In this document: positions 34,024 through 43,408 of the stretch, piece by piece
How positions within the stretch are numbered: position 1 is the first letter of the stretch
Layout of the letters: every line of letters starts with the position of its first letter
NCBI RefSeq assembly: GCF_009982895.1
Contig: NZ_WXZL01000009.1
Span: 110,073-174,072, forward strand
Direction: 5' to 3'
Length of the DNA stretch: 64,000 nucleotides
Source: Deinococcus alpinitundrae
GTDB taxonomy: Bacteria > Deinococcota > Deinococci > Deinococcales > Deinococcaceae
Translations under genes and position numbers: made by a program
Notes under the pieces: model-generated
What the model saw: only the letters and a program-made list of their open reading frames with translations
Databases searched by the model: none
Told to the model about the DNA's origin: nothing

Positions 34024-34923
34024 TTATTCCCACTGCGACAGCACCGCGTCGGCCACCGCGAGCGCCACCGCGTCCTGCACCAGTGCGCTGAGAAGCAGCG
34101 GGTCGGCTTCCGGCAACTCGGCGCTGCTGAGCACGAAGGCGCTGTCACCGTCCCAATAGGTGTGACTCGGACGAATCACGCGGGCCAGCGCGGTCTGGGC
34201 GGCGTCTGCCAGTCGCCGGGCGTCATTTTTGGTGAGCGCGTGCTGGGTCACGACGGCTAGTAGGGTGGTGTTCTCCAGATCGTTGGGCGCAAAGGCCGAC
34301 GCACCCGGCCCCACCCCCGGCCCGGCCAGCAGCTCGCCGCCGGGACTGTACACGTCGCCGATCGGGTTGACCACCGCCAGCACGCCCACGCTCACCTGGT
34401 GCCGCGACAGCGACACGCTGCCCAGGCCGCCCGGCACCGCCCGCGTTGGGCCGAGGTACTTGCCGATGCTGGCCCCGGTTCCGGCCCCCACCCGGCCACG
34501 CGGCACGGCGGCTGAGCTGGCGTTCTGGGCAGCCAGGTAGCCCTGGGCCTCACCGGGGCGCGCTTGCGGGTCGCCCGCTCCGAGGTCGTAGATCACGGCG
34601 GCGGGCACGATGGGCACGCGGGCAAACGGTGTCGGGTGGCCGACGCCCTGTTCCTCCAGCCACCGGACCACGCCGCTGGCCGCCGAGAGGCCAAAGGCAC
34701 TGCCGCCGGTCAGCAGCAGGCCGTGAATGCGCTCCACCTTCTTTTCGGGCGAGAGCAGCACGCCCTCACGGGTCGCCGGGCTGGGGCCGAGAAAGCTGGC
34801 CGAGGCGACGGCTCCTTCCGGCGGCGGCAGGATCACGGTGCAGCCGGTCTGGCCGACCGAATCGGTCCAGTGGCCCACGCGGAAACCGGGAACGGCGGTG
34901 AGGGTGGTGTTCATGCCGGGCAT
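34024..34923 (-). CDS. P1-family peptidase (DmpA/NylC-like Ntn hydrolase)
   Basis: The 299-residue protein belongs to peptidase family S58/P1, self-cleaving N-terminal-nucleophile amidases. Landmarks are VPGFRVGHWTD, LLLTGGSAFGLSAASGV, GRVGAGTGASIGK and the autoprocessing site DLENTTLLAVVTQHAL. By analogy with NylC (Asn/Thr), cleavage is predicted between N218 and T219, freeing Thr as nucleophile. Members act as L-aminopeptidases, D-esterases, beta-peptidases or nylon oligomer hydrolases. The start could also be ATG 34914, three codons later. No signal peptide. Confidence 0.88.
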   Translation of the reverse strand: MPGMNTTLTAVPGFRVGHWTDSVGQTGCTVILPPPEGAVASASFLGPSPATREGVLLSPEKKVERIHGLLLTGGSAFGLSAASGVVRWLEEQGVGHPTPFARVPIVPAAVIYDLGAGDPQARPGEAQGYLAAQNASSAAVPRGRVGAGTGASIGKYLGPTRAVPGGLGSVSLSRHQVSVGVLAVVNPIGDVYSPGGELLAGPGVGPGASAFAPNDLENTTLLAVVTQHALTKNDARRLADAAQTALARVIRPSHTYWDGDSAFVLSSAELPEADPLLLSALVQDAVALAVADAVLSQWE

Positions 34924-35085
34924 TGTCGCCGAAATATCGGGAACCTGACGTGAGCTGGGGGCAGGGCGGCGGGCCAAGGGTTCAGGCAAGATTTCATCTG
35001 GGCGTTATCGTCTTTTCCCCTACACACCCCGGCGCGGCTTTCGGGCAGAGTCGGAGCGAACACCTGCTCTCAAAGGAGAATTTAT

Positions 35086-36030
35086 ATGTCCGAAGACCGT
35101 CAGGACCTGTTTCGTTACGTCGTCGAGGAATTCGCCGAGGATTACCGTGAGGGTGAGATGGAGCGCCGGGAGTTTTTGCGCCGGATGACTCTGCTCGGCG
35201 GCGGCGCTCTCGGCGCACGCACCCTGCTGACCTCACTGGGCATCGCTGGCGTCAGCGCCGCCGAGCTGGCCCAGGCCCAGGCCGCCCCGCCCAAGCCGGA
35301 TCAGGCCAGCGGCGCGGGCATGGTCGACCCGCAGGACCCGTCCATCTCGGTGGGGCCGGTGACCTACGCGGCCAACGGCTTTACCAATCTGGCGTACCTC
35401 GCCCGGCCTGCGGGCGGCGGCGCTGCGCCGGGCGTGCTGGTCATCCACGAAAACAAAGGCCTGCAACCGCACATTCAGGACATCGCCCGCAGGCTCGCCA
35501 AGGCTGGATACATCGCCATGGCCCCCGATCTGGTGTCGAAAATTGGCGGCACCGCCCAGTACCTCGACACGGCCCGGGTATCGAGCTACCTGGCCCAGAC
35601 CTCCGGTGACGAGCACGTGACCAACCTGCTGGCCGCGCTCAAGGTGCTTGAAGCCCAACCGGGCGTGCAGAGCGTCGGCGCCGTGGGCTTTTGCTTCGGC
35701 GGCGGGCTGACCTGGCGGCTGGCGACGGCAGCGACCAACCTCAAGGCGACGGTGGCATTCTACGGCCCCGCGCCCGACCTCGCCAAGGTGCCGGACATCA
35801 AGGCGGCCACGCTGGGCCTCTACGGAGCGCTCGACGCCCGCATCGACGCCGGGATCCCCGCGCTGGAAGCGGCCCTCAAGGCGGCGGGCACCACCTACGA
35901 ACTCAAAGTCTATGACGGTGCGAACCACGCCTTCAACAACGACACCGGGACCAGTTACGTCAAGGCCGCCGCCGACGCGGCCTGGGCACAGACCCTGGGC
36001 TGGTTCGACAAGTACCTGAAGCAGGCCTGA
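35086..36030 (+). CDS. Dienelactone hydrolase family protein with Tat-type signal
   Basis: The 314-residue alpha/beta hydrolase has the nucleophile Cys in VGFCFGGGL, the Asp in the YGALDARID region and the His in DGANHAFNND. The N-terminus carries a twin-arginine motif (RREFLRRMTLLGG) followed by a hydrophobic Ala/Leu stretch ending near AQAQAAPP, so folded export to the cell surface is likely. ATG 35086 follows AAAGGAGAATTTAT. It resembles the secreted YghX-like hydrolases. A second, cytoplasmic family member is encoded at 36720. Confidence 0.9.
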   Translation: MSEDRQDLFRYVVEEFAEDYREGEMERREFLRRMTLLGGGALGARTLLTSLGIAGVSAAELAQAQAAPPKPDQASGAGMVDPQDPSISVGPVTYAANGFTNLAYLARPAGGGAAPGVLVIHENKGLQPHIQDIARRLAKAGYIAMAPDLVSKIGGTAQYLDTARVSSYLAQTSGDEHVTNLLAALKVLEAQPGVQSVGAVGFCFGGGLTWRLATAATNLKATVAFYGPAPDLAKVPDIKAATLGLYGALDARIDAGIPALEAALKAAGTTYELKVYDGANHAFNNDTGTSYVKAAADAAWAQTLGWFDKYLKQA

Positions 36031-36067
36031 GCCTCCGCACTCATCACTTCTCCGACAAATACTTTCT

Positions 36068-36688
36068 TTAAAGTCGCTCACCTGCCCGCACCTCTACTCC
36101 CAGCACGTTCTGGGGCGGGGCCAGCGGGCAGCTCCATTGCGGGTCGTAGAAGCACGAGGGGTGGTAGGCGAAGTTGAGATCCAGCACCAGTTGATCACCG
36201 CCCAGGCTGCCGAGGTCTGCGCCCTTGACGGTGTCGAGCAGGTAGCGCCCGCCGCCGTAGCTGGTCTGGCCACTGCCCGCATCTCGGAACGGCACGAACA
36301 GGCCGCCGCCGTAAACGTCGATCCAGTAGACATCCAGTGCGCCGAGTGCCTGTACGCCGTTATCGAGCTGAACGCGGCCCACCCGCACGAGCGGCATGTC
36401 GTGGCCCGCCGAGGTCTGCACCACGAAGCTCTCCGGCGGCAGGTCAGTCTGGACGGCGGCGGTAAAAGCGTAGGCCGGGTCATACAGCCACACCGGCAGC
36501 GCCGCGAAGTCGGGCCGCGCCTGCGGCGTCAGGGGTGTCTGGGGGTGGTGGGCGAACAGCTTGTTGCGCGAGTGCTGCCAATAAGCGTGGGCGGCTGCCG
36601 GGTCGTCAGCGCGCAGACGGCGCACCTCGGCGTAGAGCTCGCCCAGTTGCCTGCGCCAGTCGAGCAGGGTCAGGAAATCGGAAGCCAT
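36068..36688 (-). CDS. DUF1684 family protein
   Basis: The 206-residue protein carries the DUF1684 signatures GGGLFVPFRDA, TSYGGGRYLLDTVKGADLG and NFAYHPSCFYDPQWSCPLAPP. The function of the family is unknown; the short conserved C-terminal motif with Cys, His and Asp suggests a ligand or metal site. It is cytoplasmic by sequence. It is divergent from a dienelactone hydrolase gene with only 31 bases between the two start codons, and both starts are preceded at six bases by a -10 element. Confidence 0.88.
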   Translation of the reverse strand: MASDFLTLLDWRRQLGELYAEVRRLRADDPAAAHAYWQHSRNKLFAHHPQTPLTPQARPDFAALPVWLYDPAYAFTAAVQTDLPPESFVVQTSAGHDMPLVRVGRVQLDNGVQALGALDVYWIDVYGGGLFVPFRDAGSGQTSYGGGRYLLDTVKGADLGSLGGDQLVLDLNFAYHPSCFYDPQWSCPLAPPQNVLGVEVRAGERL

Positions 36689-36694
36689 GTGCGC

Positions 36695-36700
36695 ATGCTA
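36695..36700 (-). promoter_or_regulatory. -10 element (leaderless) of the DUF1684 gene
   Basis: TAGCAT on the minus strand, six bases, then ATG 36688. It is back-to-back with the promoter of the next gene. Confidence 0.6.
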
Positions 36701-36707
36701 GGCACTC

Positions 36708-36713
36708 TAAGCT
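36708..36713 (+). promoter_or_regulatory. -10 element (leaderless) of the dienelactone hydrolase gene
   Basis: TAAGCT, six bases, then ATG 36720. Confidence 0.6.
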
Positions 36714-36719
36714 GGAGTC

Positions 36720-37430
36720 ATGCCGACTGCGCCGCTGACTGGAGAGCTGATCTCGTTCGTTTCCGAAGACCGTCCCCTGGAGGGCTACCTGGCGCGGCCC
36801 GCCATGCAGAGTGAAGCGCTGCCGGGGATGCTGGTCATTCACGAGATCTTCGGCCTGACAGACGAGATCAGGGCAGTGGCCGAACGGATGGCCCAGGCGG
36901 GCTATGTGGCGCTGGCCGTCGACCTGTTTGCCAACCAGAACAAGGCCGTGTGCATGGCGCGGATGTTCGCCGGAGTGTTCGCCGACAGCCTGGATCATCA
37001 GGGTGCACGCGACACCCGCGCGGCCTTCGGGGTGCTGTCCGGACTGCCGGGGGTGGACCCGGACCGGCTGGGGGCCATCGGCTTTTGCCTGGGCGGCAGC
37101 CTGGCGATTGCCCTGGCCTGCACCGACACGCGGGTCAAGGCAGTAGCCCCCTACTACGGCTTCAACCCGCGCCCGCTGGAAGCGGTGCGCCGCGCCTGCC
37201 CGGTGGTGGGCAGCTACCCCGCCCAGGACCCCACCGCCGGGCAGGGCCGGGCGCTGGAGACCGAACTCACGGAGGCAGGCATCGCCAGCGACATCAAGGT
37301 GTATCACGGCACCCGCCACTCGTTCGCCACGCCCGGCCCCAGCTTCGACGGCGTGGCGAGCATCGATGCCTGGAACCGGGTGATGACCTTCTTCGACGAG
37401 CATGTGGTGAGCACACCCGGCCCGGCCTGA
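36720..37430 (+). CDS. Dienelactone hydrolase family protein (cytoplasmic)
   Basis: The 236-residue alpha/beta hydrolase has the nucleophile Cys in IGFCLGGSLAIA, the conserved EIFGLTDEIRAVAERMA near the N-terminus and the His in YHGTRHSFATPG. The Asp position falls near YPAQDPTAG. It is a probable carboxymethylenebutenolidase-like esterase with unknown physiological substrate. No signal peptide, unlike the paralogue at 35086. Its promoter abuts that of the DUF1684 gene. Confidence 0.92.
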   Translation: MPTAPLTGELISFVSEDRPLEGYLARPAMQSEALPGMLVIHEIFGLTDEIRAVAERMAQAGYVALAVDLFANQNKAVCMARMFAGVFADSLDHQGARDTRAAFGVLSGLPGVDPDRLGAIGFCLGGSLAIALACTDTRVKAVAPYYGFNPRPLEAVRRACPVVGSYPAQDPTAGQGRALETELTEAGIASDIKVYHGTRHSFATPGPSFDGVASIDAWNRVMTFFDEHVVSTPGPA

Positions 37431-37440
37431 GACCGCAAAG

Positions 37441-37468
37441 CGCGCCCCACCTTTTCGGGTGCGGCGCG
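37441..37468. terminator. Hairpin between dienelactone hydrolase and folE
   Basis: An 11-bp stem with one mismatch (CGCGCCCCACC / GGTGCGGCGCG) and a TTTT-containing loop lies between convergent genes. Confidence 0.6.
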
Positions 37469-37485
37469 GCACATTGGTTTTTGGG

Positions 37486-38097
<612 letters not shown>

Positions 38098-38218
38098 ATC
38101 TTCACTTCCTTTGCGGACCGTAAATAAAGCTGGCCCGGTTGAATGCTTTGAAGAATAAAGCAATGCCGGGCCAGGCAATTGTCAGAGTTGTGTCAAAACA
38201 AGAAGAGTCATCAGCCTG

Positions 38219-39433
<1,215 letters not shown>

Positions 39434-39545
39434 GTATGCCTCCAGCCGCGCAGGCCAGGTTTGTGCCAAAAAAAAGCACGGCGCGCGGCACCGTGATTCA
39501 ATTTAACTGAAGTTGGGGGAGTGAGGATGATGGCGGTACGGACAA

Positions 39546-39575
39546 GGCGGGGCGCAGTGAATCGTGCGCCCCGCC
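39546..39575. terminator. Strong hairpin downstream of the E3-binding protein gene
   Basis: An 11-bp perfect stem (GGCGGGGCGCA / TGCGCCCCGCC) with an 8-base loop starts 9 bases after the stop of the minus-strand gene. The T-run is weak (TTGT). Confidence 0.65.
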
Positions 39576-39583
39576 CGGCTTGC

Positions 39584-41143
39584 TTACACCAGCAGCTTGA
39601 CCGGCGCGCCGAGCAGCGCCGAGACCTCTGCCAGGAAGCGCGCACCCTGCTGCACGTCAATGTCGCCGTTGAGGCTCAGGGCGGCCTGACCGTCCACCAC
39701 GCGGCCCAGCGACAGCGTGACGGCGTGCGGGTAGTGCAGATCGTCGAGGTCGAGCGCCCCGGCGTCGAGAATCAGCAGGTCGGCCTGGGCCGTGCCCGGC
39801 TGGGCGCCTTGCAGCGCCTTGATTCCGCCGCGCAGATCGCCGCTGAGGTCAGCGTCGAGGGCCTGGCCCTGGGCGTTGGCGACAGACAGGCTGGAGAGGT
39901 TCAGCAGCCCCAGGTGGCGCTGGGCAGCGCGGGCCACCATCAAGGTGAGCGGCAGGTCGCCAAGCAGTTCGGTGAGCTGTTCGCGGGCGCTGAGCATGGC
40001 GCTCAGATCGGTGTTGCGGCGCAGATAGGTGCCCGACCAGACGGCGGCCTGCGGCTGCACGTAGGGCTGCGGCACGGGCATGACCGGGACGGTCTGCGGC
40101 TCGGCCAGCACTGGCAGCTCCGCTTGCGGCACGGTTTCCGGCTCGATGACCTCGCCCAGCAGCGGGGCGGGCGGCACAGGGCGCTCGTCGAAGCTGGAGT
40201 CGCTGCCGATCGGCGGCACCACGTCGGCGTACTCCGGCGCGGCGACTTCGGGTTCCGGCAGCATGTCCGGCACGCGGGTCCGGTGCTCCATCTCGGCGGG
40301 CTGGATCATGGCAGGCTGGGCCGAGGCGGCGGGCGTGAAGGTAGGCTGCGCCGGGGTCGCCTGGACGGGCATGGGCTGGGCAGCGGACGGTTGAACCGGT
40401 TGAACTGAGTCGGGCTTGGGCACTTCGTTGCGGCGGTACAAGCTGGAGAGCAAGCCGCTGAGCAGGCCGCCCGTCGCCGCAGGCTTGGTGGGTGCAGTCG
40501 GGGCGGTTGGCGGCGGCATCGGTGCCTCGTCTTCCAATTCGAACTCGTCGTCTTGCGCGTCGGTCGACTGCTCGGCGGCCACCAGCGGCGCTGGCTCCGG
40601 CTCGGCAGGCATCGGCAGCGGCTCCGGGCTGATGACTGGCGCTGGGGTAATCGGTTCTGGAGTGATCGGCTCCAGGCTGACCGGCTCCAGCTCCAGCTCT
40701 GGCTCGACCTCGGCCAACACCGGCTCGGGCATGACCGGTTCCGGCATCACCGGTTCGGCCAGCACGGGTTCGGCCAACTCTGGTTCGTCCAATTCCAGTT
40801 CAGGCAGCACAGGCTCGGGGGGCGTGGGGGAGACCACCACCGGCGCGGGCGCGGCCAGGTCCTGCATCTGCCCCTGCTGGGCCTTGAGGAATTCGGCCAG
40901 CTCCGGCTCGACTCCGGCACGGCTGAGCAGCTCCGGCGACGAGTAGGCGGCCAGTTCGGCGGGCGAGGGCATCGGATCAACCGGGGTGAGCGGAGCGTCT
41001 TCCTCGCCGCTCATGACGCGGGCCAGGTAGCCCAGAATATCGGACTCAGTGATCAGGCCCGCCTCACCGGTGCCCTGCAGCGAACGCCACTCGATTCCGT
41101 TTGCCTCGGCCAGAACTTTCGCCAGTGGCGCAATTGTTTCCAT
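39584..41143 (-). CDS. E3-binding-domain protein with degenerate E2 acyltransferase domain
   Basis: The 519-residue protein has three parts. Residues 1-40 (IAPLAKVLAEANGIEW, GTGEAGLITESDILGYL) form a peripheral-subunit-binding domain like that which docks E3 on 2-oxoacid dehydrogenase E2. Residues about 45-368 are a disordered Pro/Glu/Ala linker with EPV-type repeats. Residues 369-519 resemble the E2 acyltransferase core (RRNTDLSAMLSAREQL, HAVTLSLGRVVDGQAA, QGARFLAEVSALL) but are truncated. The catalytic DHRxxDG motif is replaced by NGDIDVQ, so the His is absent. There is no lipoyl domain. It cannot act as a normal E2 and may be a scaffold. ATG 41143 follows GAGGAGAGAC. Confidence 0.8.
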   Translation of the reverse strand: METIAPLAKVLAEANGIEWRSLQGTGEAGLITESDILGYLARVMSGEEDAPLTPVDPMPSPAELAAYSSPELLSRAGVEPELAEFLKAQQGQMQDLAAPAPVVVSPTPPEPVLPELELDEPELAEPVLAEPVMPEPVMPEPVLAEVEPELELEPVSLEPITPEPITPAPVISPEPLPMPAEPEPAPLVAAEQSTDAQDDEFELEDEAPMPPPTAPTAPTKPAATGGLLSGLLSSLYRRNEVPKPDSVQPVQPSAAQPMPVQATPAQPTFTPAASAQPAMIQPAEMEHRTRVPDMLPEPEVAAPEYADVVPPIGSDSSFDERPVPPAPLLGEVIEPETVPQAELPVLAEPQTVPVMPVPQPYVQPQAAVWSGTYLRRNTDLSAMLSAREQLTELLGDLPLTLMVARAAQRHLGLLNLSSLSVANAQGQALDADLSGDLRGGIKALQGAQPGTAQADLLILDAGALDLDDLHYPHAVTLSLGRVVDGQAALSLNGDIDVQQGARFLAEVSALLGAPVKLLV

Positions 41144-41514
41144 GTCTCTCCTCACATCCTTCTGGGGCAATGTCGCTCTCGTGGCACTGCCCGGTGAACA
41201 TTCTCTTGCGGTGTTGCGTCTGCTGATCGCGCGCTACAGAAACGGGATTCGGTTTCTAGGTCGTCCAGCGGGCGCGTCCTCGGAAGTCGGTGCGGGTATC
41301 GCCGCTCCCTGCTGATGCCGGGCCGCCAACCTGATCGGGGGGAAGGGTGGTTGGTGGGGTGTTCAATTCCGCATCACTCTAAACCGCCGTGTCTTACAAA
41401 TCTCATCCCCTGGTGCGGGTGGCCTGGAGGCATGCTAGCGTTGCGAGAAGGTGCCCGCTGCGCCCGACTGCCTCCCTGTGAGGCCGGGACCGGGCGGGCC
41501 GGGGAGCGACGAAG
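41144..41514. other. Intergenic region between divergent genes
   Basis: About 370 bases separate the E3-binding-domain gene and the dehydrogenase-like gene. It contains a short inverted repeat (AGAAAC then GTTTCT, near 41237-41256). I see no ORF with good features, no RNA gene and no convincing -35/-10 pair. Confidence 0.5.
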
Positions 41515-42561
41515 ATGCTGATGTTTGACGAACTGCACCGGCGTGGGCACGAACAGGTCACGCTGCTCTCGCACGCCCCCAGCGGCTTGCAGGCGGTGCT
41601 GGCCATTCACTCCACGGTGCTGGGACCAGCCATCGCCGGGTGTCGTCTGGTCGCGCTTGACGAGGACCTGGTGCTCAAGGGCGCGTTGGCACTCAGCGAA
41701 TCGATGACCCTCAAGGCCGCGCTGACCGGACTGAATTACGGCGGGGCCGCCTGCGTACTGATCAGCCCCGAGAACCTGCTGACCGAGGAGGGCGGCGACG
41801 CCCAGGGCCATGCCCGCGAAGCGCTGTTCCGAGCGCTGGGACGCCAGATCAGCCACTTCGGGGGCCGGTTGATTCTGACCGAGGACGTGCGGGTCTCGGG
41901 GCAGGACATCGCCTACGTGGCCCAGGAAACGAGCAGCACCATGGGCATGAACACCGACACCGCCGCCGCCACCGCCTACGGCGTCTACCGCGGCATCAAG
42001 GCGGCGGCGCGCTTCACGCTCGGCAGCGAGAGCATGCGCAACGTGCGGGTGGCGATTCTGGGCGTGGGCACGGTGGGGCGGCTCTTGGCCGAACTGCTGC
42101 ACCGCGAGGGTGCCCGCCTGAGCGTGGCCGACGTTCAATCGGAGCGCGCCGAGGAACTCAGAAGCCAGCTCGAGGTGCAGGTCATGGGCGTGGACGAGCT
42201 ACTCGACTCGCCCTGCGACATCCTCGCGCCGTGCGCCTTCGGCTACAGCATCCGCAGCCAGGACGTCTCGCGGTTGCAGTGCCGCCTGATCGCCGGGGCC
42301 GAGCATCACCCCCTCTCACGCACCAGCGAGGAACTTGCCCGCGAGGCCGGAATCGCCTACATTCCCGATTTCGCTATCAACGGCGCGGGCCTGATCGCCT
42401 CGGCACGCAACCTCAGCGTCGAGCAGGCCGGAGAGCAGATCTACGGCGTCGTCTCGCGCATCGCCGCGCTGGCCGAGCAGCACCACAAGCCGCCGCACCT
42501 GGTGGCGCGCAAGCTGGCCGAGCGCCGCATCGAGCTGATCGGCTCGCTGGGGCGGAGCTGA
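41515..42561 (+). CDS. Leucine-dehydrogenase-like protein lacking a catalytic lysine
   Basis: The 348-residue protein aligns over its length with Glu/Leu/Phe/Val dehydrogenases, most like Bacillus leucine dehydrogenase: AIHSTVLGPAIAGCRL, MTLKAALTGLNYGG, LTEDV, TAYGVYRGIKAAAR, VAILGVGTVGRLLAELL, DILAPCAFGYSI. The substrate-side Lys67 and Asp124 are kept, but the segment GGGKT of the active enzyme is GGAAC here, so the second catalytic lysine is Ala79. The GAANN loop is GAEHH. It may be inactive, altered in reaction or regulatory. ATG 41515 or 41521 could start it. udk follows 15 bases after. Confidence 0.85.
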   Translation: MLMFDELHRRGHEQVTLLSHAPSGLQAVLAIHSTVLGPAIAGCRLVALDEDLVLKGALALSESMTLKAALTGLNYGGAACVLISPENLLTEEGGDAQGHAREALFRALGRQISHFGGRLILTEDVRVSGQDIAYVAQETSSTMGMNTDTAAATAYGVYRGIKAAARFTLGSESMRNVRVAILGVGTVGRLLAELLHREGARLSVADVQSERAEELRSQLEVQVMGVDELLDSPCDILAPCAFGYSIRSQDVSRLQCRLIAGAEHHPLSRTSEELAREAGIAYIPDFAINGAGLIASARNLSVEQAGEQIYGVVSRIAALAEQHHKPPHLVARKLAERRIELIGSLGRS

Positions 42562-42576
42562 GATGCCGGAGCAGCC

Positions 42577-43221
42577 ATGACGGGCCAGCCGCCTCACCCA
42601 GCGCACCGCCGCCCCTTCGTCATTGGGGTGGCGGGCGGCTCAGGCAGCGGCAAGACCACCGTGACCCGGCGTGTCATCGAGACGGTGGGGGCCTCGGGCG
42701 TGGCGGTGCTCAACCAGGACAACTACTACCGCGACCAGGCCGACATCGCGCCCGAAGCGCGGCGGGCCGCCAACTACGACCACCCCGCCGCCTTTGACTG
42801 GGTGCTACTGCGCGACCACCTCGGCGCCCTGCTGTCGGGCGTGCCGATCGACATGCCCAGCTACGACTTCACCAGAGACACCCGCTCGGACCAGACCCTG
42901 ACGGTGCTGCCCGCTCCGGTGGTGGTGCTGGAAGGATTTTTTGCCTTATATGACGCCGAGCTGAGAGACAAGCTGCACCTCAAGGTCTTCGTGGACGCCG
43001 ACCCCGACGTGCGGTTCATCCGGCGACTGGAACGCGATACCCGTGAGCGGGGCCGCAGCCAGGAGAGCGTGATCAGCCAGTACCTCGAATATGTGCGCCC
43101 GATGCACCTGAGTTTCGTGGAACCCACCAAGCGCTACGCCGACGTGATCATCCAGCACGGCGGCCTCAACGAACCGGCGCTCGACATGCTCTCGGCCCGC
43201 ATCCGGGCGGCGCTGCTGTAA
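42577..43221 (+). CDS. udk: Uridine kinase
   Basis: The 214-residue P-loop kinase phosphorylates uridine and cytidine in pyrimidine salvage. Walker A is IGVAGGSGSGKTTVTR, substrate-side motifs are LNQDNYYRDQ, YDHPAAFDW and PSYDFTRDTR, followed by VLEGFFALYD, FIRRLERDTRERGRS and MHLSFVEPTKRYADVII. The length is normal. It is probably co-transcribed with the preceding LeuDH-like gene. Confidence 0.95.
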   Translation: MTGQPPHPAHRRPFVIGVAGGSGSGKTTVTRRVIETVGASGVAVLNQDNYYRDQADIAPEARRAANYDHPAAFDWVLLRDHLGALLSGVPIDMPSYDFTRDTRSDQTLTVLPAPVVVLEGFFALYDAELRDKLHLKVFVDADPDVRFIRRLERDTRERGRSQESVISQYLEYVRPMHLSFVEPTKRYADVIIQHGGLNEPALDMLSARIRAALL

Positions 43222-43408
43222 CAGCAGCCCAACTGTCGGCACGCCCTCATCCAACTCCGGCCCGTTTCAATTCGCCAGGTCTTTAGAATACCTTGATACA
43301 GTGAGTGGCTTGCACCTGATGCTCACTGGTGTACGGCGCTGAGCGGCCCTCCTGTTCAACCCGCGCTCCGCGCTTCACCTGACCCCGCCTCCCGATCAAG
43401 GACAGTCC

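Noticed and set aside
40600..40870. Repeat-like sequence in the E3-binding-domain gene
   Set aside because: It is low-complexity coding for EPV/EPE repeats in a disordered linker, not a DNA repeat element or CRISPR.
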